Assembly: GCF_016904885.1 (NCBI RefSeq)
Contig: NZ_JADWYI010000001.1
Coordinates: 7,807,224-7,871,223, forward strand
Source: Archangium primigenium
GTDB lineage: Bacteria; Myxococcota; Myxococcia; Myxococcales; Myxococcaceae
DNA: 64,000 nt
Direction of reading: 5' to 3'
Part shown: positions 50,022 to 57,800 of the stretch, piece by piece
How positions within the stretch are numbered: position 1 is the first letter of the stretch
Layout: the number at the start of each line of letters is the position of its first letter
Made by a program: the position numbers and the translations under genes
The notes under the pieces: model-generated
Told to the model about the DNA's origin: nothing
Seen by the model: only the letters and a program-made list of their open reading frames with translations
Database searches by the model: none

Positions 50022-50768
50022 GTGACATCGCTCCCGACGCTGTCGTCCCCGAAGTCCCGTCGTTTCCTCTCGTGGCGCCACGCCTCGCTGTCCGCCGTGC
50101 TGGCCCTGGCCACGAGCGCCTCCGCCTCCGCCCCGGTCCAGGACATCCGCGCCGAGTCGCCCGAGCTGACCCTGGGCGTGGTCGAGACGGTGGTCCTGAC
50201 GCCCGCCGCGGATGCGGCGGTCGACTCCAAGTACCCCACCACCAACCTCGGCACGCAGACGTACGTCGCCACCAGCCCCGAGCGCACCGCGGGGTCCAGC
50301 AGCTGGGCGGCCTACGAGGGCTTCCTGCGCTTCGATCTGAGCGGCCTGCCCCGGTACGCACGGGTGCTGTCCGCCCGGTTCACGGCGACGGCCTACCAGG
50401 GCATCGCCTATGGCGCGGACGAGAACATCTACATCTCCCTGGTGTCCGATGACTCCTGGAGCGAGACGGAGATCACCTGGGCGAACCGGCCGGAGGTCAC
50501 CGGCGAGTCGCTCGGCGACTGGCGGGTCCAGGCCGGCATCGGGCCCTGGAGCGCGCCCCGCAACGCCACCCTCGCCACGGACGAGCTGACCAACGCGGTC
50601 CAGGGCGAGCTCGCCGGGGACGGGCAGCTCAGCCTCCGGCTGAAGTCGCCCTCGTTCTACTCCGTCTACTTCTCGCGCGAGTCCCCGTACACGCAGTACC
50701 ACCCGCGGATGGAGATCACCTACGAGGTGGTCGCCCCGCCCAACCCCTGCCTCCACTGCCGTCCGTAG
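50022..50768 (+). CDS. Secreted DNRLRE-domain protein, copy 1
   Basis: 248 residues, GTG start after AGAGGTGG. Signal peptide about residues 1-37 (LSAVLALATSASASA). The DNRLRE/CBM96-like beta domain covers the rest: AVDSKYPTTNLGTQTYVATS, EGFLRFDLSGLPRYARVLSA, SDDSWSETEITWANRP and SLRLKSPSFYSVYFSRESP. Such domains are non-catalytic beta modules in secreted proteins and may bind carbohydrate or form surface structures. The final residues (NPCLHCRP) come from sequence copied from the neighbouring gene. Confidence 0.8.
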   Translation: MTSLPTLSSPKSRRFLSWRHASLSAVLALATSASASAPVQDIRAESPELTLGVVETVVLTPAADAAVDSKYPTTNLGTQTYVATSPERTAGSSSWAAYEGFLRFDLSGLPRYARVLSARFTATAYQGIAYGADENIYISLVSDDSWSETEITWANRPEVTGESLGDWRVQAGIGPWSAPRNATLATDELTNAVQGELAGDGQLSLRLKSPSFYSVYFSRESPYTQYHPRMEITYEVVAPPNPCLHCRP

Positions 50769-50862
50769 CACGCCCTGGAGCGGCGCCGCGAGGCGGGACG
50801 TCCTCGCGGCCCGCCCGCCCCCCGAACGTGCCGAACACGAAGTCGTCAGACGCGCCCCGAGT
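50769..50862 (-). pseudogene. Remnant of the DUF2243 gene 3' end between the DNRLRE copies
   Basis: The stretch starting GGAGCGGCGCCGCGAGG at 50776 matches the end of the DUF2243 gene around 51640 nearly base for base for about 50 bp. After a deletion of about 26 bp, CGAACGTGCCGAACACGA again matches GAACGCGCCGAACACGA near 51718. It has no reading frame and is a leftover of the tandem duplication. Confidence 0.75.
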
Positions 50863-50898
50863 ACATCCCCGCCCACCCATCAACGAGGTTGCTGAATC

Positions 50899-51621
50899 GT
50901 GACATTCTTCTCGACGCTGTCGTCCACGCCGTCCCGTCGTTTCCTCTCGTGGCGCAGCGCCTCGCTGTCCGCCGTGCTGGCCCTGGCCACGGGCGCCTCC
51001 GCCGCCGCCCCGGTCCAGGACATCCGCGCCGAGACGCCCGTGCTGGCGCAGGACGTCATCGAGACGGCGGTGTTCACGTCCGACGCGGACGCGATGGTGG
51101 ATGCCAAGTACCCCACCACCAACTTCGGCACGCAGACGTACCTGGCCACCAGCCCCGAGCTCTCCTCCGGGTACTGGTCGCGCCATGAGTCCTTCGTGCG
51201 CTTCGATCTCAGCGGCCTGCCCCGCTCCGCGCGGGTGCTGTCCGTCCGGTTCACGCTGACGTCCTACCAGGGCATCTCCTTCGGCGCGGACGAGAACGTC
51301 TACACCCACCTGGTGGCCGACGACACCTGGCGCGAGACGGACATCACCTGGGCGAACCGGCCGGACGCCACCGGCGAGTCGCTGGGGCAGTGGCGGGTCA
51401 AGCCCAGGCTGGGGGGCGCCTACAGCGTCTACCTGGAGGACTCGATCACCACGGACGCACTGGTCGACGCGGTCCAGGGTGAGATCGAGGGGGACGGACA
51501 GCTCAGCCTCCGCGTGAGCGCCCCCTGGTTCTACTCCGTCTACATCTCGCGTGAGTCCCCGTACAAGCAGGCCTACCCGCGGTTGGAGATCACCTACCAG
51601 TTCACCCCGCCCAGCCCCTGA
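50899..51621 (+). CDS. Secreted DNRLRE-domain protein, copy 2
   Basis: 240 residues, clearly paralogous to copy 1 along its whole length: shared signal peptide (RRFLSWRSASLSAVLALATG), AMVDAKYPTTNFGTQTYLAT, VRFDLSGLPRSARVLSVRFT, DITWANRPDATGESLG and SVYISRESPYKQAYPRLEI. GTG start, as in copy 1. The offset between the two starts is 877 bp. Divergence is moderate, with changes in surface loops and the tail, so both may be functional but differently specific. Confidence 0.8.
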   Translation: MTFFSTLSSTPSRRFLSWRSASLSAVLALATGASAAAPVQDIRAETPVLAQDVIETAVFTSDADAMVDAKYPTTNFGTQTYLATSPELSSGYWSRHESFVRFDLSGLPRSARVLSVRFTLTSYQGISFGADENVYTHLVADDTWRETDITWANRPDATGESLGQWRVKPRLGGAYSVYLEDSITTDALVDAVQGEIEGDGQLSLRVSAPWFYSVYISRESPYKQAYPRLEITYQFTPPSP

Positions 51622-51622
51622 C

Positions 51623-52138
51623 TCACCCGCCGTCCGTAGGACGCCCCGGAGCGGCGCCGCGAGGCTGGACGTCCTCGCGGCCCGCCCGCACCAGGGCCCG
51701 GCCCGCCCCCACCAGGAACGCGCCGAACACGAGGAAGCCCACGTCCCAGGCGAGCTGACTGTCGCCGGGGCGCACGTGGTGCACGCCGAGCAGCTGGTGG
51801 TCGATGAGGCCCTCCACCACGTTGAAGGCGCCCCAGCCGATGGCGAGCGCCCCCACGAAGGTCCGCGTCGACCAGGGCACCTCGGGCCGCTGCCCCGCGC
51901 GCCACAGGAGCCCCACGCCCAGCGCCGTCATCACCCAGGTGAAGGCGTGGAAGAGCCCGTCCCAGAACATGTTGATCTTCATCGACACCAGATCCGTGGG
52001 CGGCAGCCGGGACGACAGCATGCTGTGCCACTGCAACACCTGGTGCAGCAGGATGCCGTCCACGAAGCCTCCGAGCCCCGTGCCGAGCAGCACCCCCGCC
52101 GCCAGGATCGCGCCTTGATGCCGAGCCGCCTTCGCCAT
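51623..52138 (-). CDS. DUF2243 membrane protein
   Basis: 171 residues from ATG 52138. Four or five membrane segments, with the DUF2243 signature GLGGFVDGILLHQVLQWHSM in the first one (His residues within the membrane) and DGLFHAFTWVMTALGVGLL in the next; EGLIDHQLLGVHH also carries conserved histidines. The His pattern suggests metal or haem binding, but the function is not known. The gene ends convergent with DNRLRE copy 2 and is preceded by a small membrane protein gene on the same strand. Confidence 0.85.
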   Translation of the reverse strand: MAKAARHQGAILAAGVLLGTGLGGFVDGILLHQVLQWHSMLSSRLPPTDLVSMKINMFWDGLFHAFTWVMTALGVGLLWRAGQRPEVPWSTRTFVGALAIGWGAFNVVEGLIDHQLLGVHHVRPGDSQLAWDVGFLVFGAFLVGAGRALVRAGREDVQPRGAAPGRPTDGG

Positions 52139-52158
52139 GCGTCCTCCACCCCGTCCTT

Positions 52159-52386
52159 TCAGTCCCGCTCGGGCCCGGGCAGCCCCACGCGGTAGAGCAG
52201 CGCGCTGAGGAAGCCCAGGCACACGAAGGGCACGGCCACCATCACCAGGGGCTCCCAGAAGCCGCCCTCGAACACGGCCCGCCGCACCTCGCGGGCGCTG
52301 GGACAGTCCGGACAGGCCCTCGCGGCCCCCGCGCCCCACACGCCCACGAGCCCCAGGGCCCCCGCCGCCATGCGCCTCACGTCCAT
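52159..52386 (-). CDS. Small exported membrane protein upstream of DUF2243
   Basis: 75 residues from ATG 52386, with a signal-like N-terminus (MAAGALGLVGVWGAGAARA), a CPDCPSAREVRRAVFEG segment with a CxxC pair, and one membrane helix (LVMVAVPFVCLGFLSALLY). It lies 20 nt upstream of the DUF2243 gene. A longer start at 52446 would overlap the pbpC stop. The close pairing suggests a partner of the DUF2243 protein, possibly in metal or haem handling; this is inference. Confidence 0.6.
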   Translation of the reverse strand: MDVRRMAAGALGLVGVWGAGAARACPDCPSAREVRRAVFEGGFWEPLVMVAVPFVCLGFLSALLYRVGLPGPERD

Positions 52387-52445
52387 GCGGACGTGCTTAG
52401 GCCCCCGGGCGACGGGCGCCAACTGGTCCCCACGCCAAGCGTTCA

Positions 52446-54812
52446 CTACCGCCGCTCGCGCACCTTCAGGACCCGGCGCGCGCTGAGCCCCCGGTCATCC
52501 GAGACGAGGATCTCGTGGTCCCCCGCCGAGGGCGCCCACCACACCCGCTCGTCCGCCCGCGCCGAGCCCAGGAAGGCGCCATCCACGAACCACGACAGCT
52601 CCCGGTCCCCGTCCACCTCGGCCTCCAGGGGCACTTCCTGCTGGTCCGCGGGCACCCCCGCCAGGAGCAGCGTCACCTGGCCCGCGCCGGGCGAGACGAT
52701 CTCCGGGGCCTTCTGGCCGCCGCCGGGCGCGCACCCCGGCGCGAAGGCGGGCGGCTGGGGCAGCATGCGGTGCTGGTCCGTGAGCCAGCGCCGGATGCTC
52801 GCCGGCCAGGTGAGGAACACCCGCGACGCGGTGGGCCGGCCGTCCCGACACGCGGGGCTCACCGCCAGGCCCGTCACCGCGTCCACCTCCACCTGCTGGT
52901 GGTAGGGGCAGGGCTCGGTGGGCACGTGGCTGCGCTCGGCGTAGGTGAAACGCCGCTGGGCACAGGCCTCGGTGGGCAGGTGGCCCGACCAGGCGCACAC
53001 CTCCACCCGGGTGAGGTCCCCCGGGGGCAGCGCGTCCGGATCCGGGCCGCGCTCGCGGGGCGCCAGGCCCTCGAGGATGTCGAAGAGCAGCGGCCCCGAG
53101 GCCTCCGCGCCCACCAGGTGCACGCTGGGCGTGTTGTCGAAGTTGCCCGTCCACACCACCGCCGTGTGCCGGGGCCCGGAGCCCGCGGCCCACGCGTCCC
53201 GGTGGCCGAAGCTCGTGCCCGTCTTCCAGTGCACCTGGGAGGGCAGGCCCATCATCCGCCGCCGCTCGGGGAAGTCCGGCCGGTCCTTCAGGGACAGCGC
53301 CCGCCGGGTGAGCCACGCCGCCCCGGGCGAGAAGAGCACCTGGGGCGCGGCCGGGGCCCGGCCCTCCGCCAGGAGCGTGAGGGGCCGCGCGCGGCCATTC
53401 TCCGCGAGCGCCAGGTAGACGCCGGCCAATTCCAGGGGTGTCACCTCGATGCCGCCCACGGCCGCGGACAGGCCGTAGTGGCCCGGGTCCGGCACGAGGC
53501 TGCGCACCCCCGCGAGCCGCAGGGTGCCGAGGAAGCGCTCCACGCCCAGGCGCTGCAGGAGCTTCACGAAGGGCATGTTGAGCGACTGCGAGAGCGCGTC
53601 CTCCAGTCGCACGAGCCCCTGGAAGCGGCCGTCGAAGTTGCGCGGCGCGTAGGTGCCGTACGCGGCGGGCACGTCCGCCACGCGCTGGTCCGGCCCGGCC
53701 AGGCCCTGGTCGATGGCGAGCGCGTAGATGAGGGGCTTGAGCGCCGAGCCCGGCGAGCGCGGCGTGTCGAAGCCGGGCAGCTGCCCCCCGTGCGCCGTGT
53801 CGAAGAAGTCGAAGCTGCCCACCAGCGCCACCACCTCCGCGCGCTCGCGGTCCACCACCACCGCCACGCCGTTGTGGATGCCCTGGGGCCGCAGGCCGGG
53901 CGCGGCCTCCCGCATCGTGCGCTCCACCAGCCGCTGCGCGCCCGCGTCCAGCGTGGTGCGCAGCCGCCCCTGGCCCGGATTGCGGGCCCGCAGCCACACC
54001 GCCGCGTGGGGCGCCTCGCGCGCGAAGGGCACCAGCCGGGGCGGCACCGGCGTGGCGCGCACCTGCTCGAACAGCACCTCGGCGGACACCCGCGCCGACT
54101 CGGGCCCGAGCGGCAGCGCGTTCCCGTCCAGCAGCCGCCGGGCCACCCCATCGCGCGCGTCCTTGAGCCGCGAGGCGTTCTGGGGCGAGGGAAAGCGCCG
54201 GTTGGGGTTCTGCGGCACCGCGAGCAGCGTGGCCATCTCCGCCGCGCTCAGGTGCGTGGCCCGGTGGCCGAAGTACGCCAGCGACGCCGCCTCCACGCCC
54301 TCCATGTTGCGCCCATAGGGCACGAACTGCAGATAGGCCTCCAGTATCTCCCGCTTGCTCAGCCGCAGCTCCAGCTGCAGCGCGCGGCACGACTCGATCA
54401 CCTTGGACAGCAAGGTGCGCGGCCGGGGCTCCAGCACCCGCACGAGCTGCAACGTGAGCGTGGAGGCCCCGGACACCCGCCGCCCCCGGAGCACGTTGGT
54501 CACCGCGGCGCGGACCACCGCCAGCGGATCCACCCCGGGGTGCCACCAGAAGCGCTGGTCCTCCAGCGTCAAGAGGGCCCGGAGGTAGGCCGGGTCCACC
54601 TCCTCCAGCCGCGTGGGCACCCGCCAGCGCTGGTCCGGCGCCAGGAAGACATGGGCCGCCGTGCCATCCCGGTACTCCACCACCACCGAGTGGGCCGCCG
54701 ACAGCCGCTCGGGCAGGGGCAGCCCCCACGCCGCGGCGAGCGCGCCGAGCGTGAGGACCCCGAGCAGGAGGGCGCCCCGGAGCACCCTCCCCCATGTGAA
54801 GCGCGGCGCCAT
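52446..54812 (-). CDS. pbpC: Penicillin-binding protein 1C
   Basis: 788 residues from ATG 54812, which overlaps the stop of the macroglobulin gene by one base (TGATG). It has one N-terminal membrane anchor (LRGALLLGVLTLGALAAAWG), then a glycosyltransferase domain with EDQRFWWHPGVDP, GASTLTLQLVR and LEAYLQFVPYG, and a transpeptidase domain with SPGSALKP (SxxK), SQSLN and WKTGT. The C-terminal 100 residues are the BiPBP_C beta domain (EIVSPGAGQVTLLLAG). The pair with an alpha-2-macroglobulin lipoprotein is classical, as in E. coli yfhM-pbpC, and is thought to guard or repair the wall. Confidence 0.95.
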   Translation of the reverse strand: MAPRFTWGRVLRGALLLGVLTLGALAAAWGLPLPERLSAAHSVVVEYRDGTAAHVFLAPDQRWRVPTRLEEVDPAYLRALLTLEDQRFWWHPGVDPLAVVRAAVTNVLRGRRVSGASTLTLQLVRVLEPRPRTLLSKVIESCRALQLELRLSKREILEAYLQFVPYGRNMEGVEAASLAYFGHRATHLSAAEMATLLAVPQNPNRRFPSPQNASRLKDARDGVARRLLDGNALPLGPESARVSAEVLFEQVRATPVPPRLVPFAREAPHAAVWLRARNPGQGRLRTTLDAGAQRLVERTMREAAPGLRPQGIHNGVAVVVDRERAEVVALVGSFDFFDTAHGGQLPGFDTPRSPGSALKPLIYALAIDQGLAGPDQRVADVPAAYGTYAPRNFDGRFQGLVRLEDALSQSLNMPFVKLLQRLGVERFLGTLRLAGVRSLVPDPGHYGLSAAVGGIEVTPLELAGVYLALAENGRARPLTLLAEGRAPAAPQVLFSPGAAWLTRRALSLKDRPDFPERRRMMGLPSQVHWKTGTSFGHRDAWAAGSGPRHTAVVWTGNFDNTPSVHLVGAEASGPLLFDILEGLAPRERGPDPDALPPGDLTRVEVCAWSGHLPTEACAQRRFTYAERSHVPTEPCPYHQQVEVDAVTGLAVSPACRDGRPTASRVFLTWPASIRRWLTDQHRMLPQPPAFAPGCAPGGGQKAPEIVSPGAGQVTLLLAGVPADQQEVPLEAEVDGDRELSWFVDGAFLGSARADERVWWAPSAGDHEILVSDDRGLSARRVLKVRERR

Positions 54813-57800
54813 CAGAGCAGGAAGTCCGCCCAGGGGCCCTCGATGCGCACCGCGCCGCCCGCCTCGCGCGCCCAGACGCGCGGGTCGTACATGGCCTCGG
54901 CCTCCACGGGCGGCAGGGTGAACGTGCCGGACGTCACCGCGCGCACCGCGTAGATGACCGAGCGCGTCTCGCGCGGCTCCAGGGCGCCGAACACCTCCAC
55001 CCGGTCGTCGCGCAGGTTCACGTAGTCCGCCGTCCACTGCTCGTCGCGCGAGGCCCACTCCACCGCGCCGCCCCGACCCAGGCGGGCGTTCTCGATCTCC
55101 CAGCCCGCGGGCAGCCGGTCCACCAGCGCGATGTTCTGGATGCGCTCGGCCGTGGTGTTGGTGATCTTCACCTCCACGTAGATGAGCTCGGCCAGGGCGC
55201 GCGCGTCCTTCTTCACGTCGAGCACGTTGCCCGACAGGTCGCGGTACTGGCGCGTGAGGCGCAGGCCCTCGCCGCCCGTGCGGTACTGGCCGCCCGTGCG
55301 CACGCCGTCACTGGCGAGCACGAGGTAGAGCTTGCCCTCGGACTTCTCGGGGACCTCGAGGCTCACGCCCTTGCGCTCGCTGGCGCGCACCAGCGCCCAC
55401 GTGCGGTCGGCCGCGCGCTGCTTGCCGCCCACCTGGGGCTTCTGCTCCTTGCCATCCGCCGTCAGCACGGGCGGCGCGAAGGACGTGGCCGCGCCCGCCA
55501 CGCGCTTGCCCAGGCCGGTGATGCCCCAGACGAGCTCCTGGGTGGTGTAGTACTCGCTGCGCTCGCGCTTGAGCGCCTCGGCCACCATCTGGGCGAGCGG
55601 CTCGCCCGTGGCGTCGTTGCCGAACAGGTCCTGGAAGGTGCTGAGCATGAAGCCGCGCCGGCGGCGGTCCGAGTAGAAGGACCAGCCGTTGGAGCGCTCG
55701 TCCTTGAGGGCCGTGACGTCGGGGTTGCGCAGCTCCTTCTCGTAGCGCCGGTCTCCCGCCAGGTACAGCGCGGCCTGGAGCATGTACTCGCGCTCGGCCT
55801 TCTCGCCGACGCTGGAGGCGCGCCGCTCCGGGTTCTGCTCGAGCAGCTTCTGCGCGCGCGCCTTCTGCCCCTTGCCCGCGAGCGCCAGCACGTAGTGCAT
55901 GTAGGCCTCGCCATTGTCGGAGGCGTAGTAGGAGCTGGAGCCCTGGTCCGGGTGGCTCTCGCGGTACTTCACGCGCTCGACCATCCAGTTGACGGCGTCA
56001 TCGAGCCGGTCCTGGGGCACGGTGTACTTGCGCTTCTGCGCGTCGAGCAGCATGTGCGTGGCGTAGGCGGTGCCCCACTCCACGGGCTCGGGGGCGCCCG
56101 GCCAGTAGCCGAAGCCGCCCGAGGGCGTCTGCATGGAGAAGACGCGCTGGATGCCCGAGCCCACCATGTCCTCGATCTTCGCGGTGGCGGTGAGCGTCGG
56201 GTCCACGCTGTCCACCAGCTCCGACACGTAGAGCAGCGGGCGGGTGGAGGACGTCGTCTGCTCGATGCAGCCGTAGGGGTAGCGCACGAGGTAGGACAGG
56301 TGCTGGAAGGACTCGGCGTAGGGGTTGGCCGTCACCCAGAACGTGGAGCGCTCGCTCGTGGGCAGCCAGCCCTGGAGGTAGGGCGCCAGGTCCAGCGTAC
56401 CCTGGGCCAGCTCGAGCCGCTGCACCTTGCGCTCACGGGGACCCGACGGCAGGAAGGGCACGTCGAGCTGCTCGAAGGACGTGTGGCCGCCACCGGTGGC
56501 CACCACCTTGAGCCGCGCGGCGCCCACCGCCTGGACCGCCCGGCCCTGGAAGACGAGCGTGGCCGCCTTGCCGTTCTCCAGCCGCACCTGGCCCTCGCTC
56601 TTGCCGAGCAGTTGCAGGGGCGAGGCCTGGGTGGCGGGCATGGCCATGCCGGGCACGGGCAGGTTCTCCGCCGTGAGGGACACCTTCACGTCCTGCGGCT
56701 TGCCGGACAGGTTGGTGACGAAGACGGGGATCTGGATCTCGTCGCCCTGGCTCAGGAAGCGCGGCAGCGTGGCCTGGAGCACGAGCGGGTCGCGCACGAG
56801 CACCTGCGCGCTGGCATGGCCGATGCGCTTGGGGCCCGCCGTCACCGCCATGACGCGCACGGCGCCGCGGTACTGGGGCAGCTGGAAGGGCACGCGCAGC
56901 TTGCCGCTCGAGGGCACCGGGACCACCCCACTCCACAGGGCCACGGGCTTGACCGGCTGCACCCGGCCCGCCGCGCCCTCGTCCCCGTCACCACCCGTGG
57001 AGCGGCTGGCGCCCGCGGGGGGGATGAGCAGCGTCCAGCCCAGCGTCTCGTACGTCTGCACGCCCAGGGCGCGCTTGGCGAAGAGCGCCGTGAGCGGATC
57101 CGGGCTCTGGAAGCGCGTGAGCGAGAGGATGCCCTCGTCCACCACCGCCACCGTGGCGAAGGTGCCCGGCTCCACCGCGCCCAGCTCCAGGTCCACGGAC
57201 AGGGCCTCGTTGGAGCGCACCTCCTGGGGGACCTTCAGGGTGAGCGGCTGGGTGAAGGCCACCGGCTCCACCGTCACGCTGGCCACGCCGAAGGCGCGGT
57301 CCGGCATGAAGGACTGGGCGGACTCCAGGTGGGGATCCTTCACCAGGAAGGCGCTCACGTAGAGGTTGGGCGCGAAGGCCGAGGGCGTGAAGCTCCACGT
57401 CACCTCGCCCGGCTCCACCGCCTTCCACTCGGAGGCCAGCACCCCGTCCGTCTCGGCGGTGAAGAGCATGCGGCCGCGGTAGGGCGCCTTCACCTTCACG
57501 GCGAGCGCCTCGCCCACCCGGGCCGAGCGCGGCAGCTCCACCGCGAGCGACGTGGGCCGGGCCGGACGGGGCGTCTGGTCCACCCGCGCCGAGGAGTTGT
57601 CCCACCAGTAGTAGCGGCCGTGGCCCTCCAACTGGAGGTCCGTCTGCGTGGCGCCCGAGCGCACGCGCACGAGGTAGCCCGCCGCGTCCGTGGAGGGCGT
57701 CACCTGGAGGGAGAACTTGCCCCCCTCGAGCTTCACCGTGTCCCGGCCCTCGCGCACCGGGCGCAGGTGGCGCTGGTAGCGCTCCTCGCCCGAGCTCTCG

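Larger units (their letters stand above)
50022..51690. repeat. Tandem duplication, 877-bp unit
   Basis: The unit comprises one DNRLRE gene, its 3' flank and the first part of the convergent DUF2243 gene tail. The right-hand copy keeps the intact DUF2243 gene, and the left-hand copy keeps only the remnant. Confidence 0.8.
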
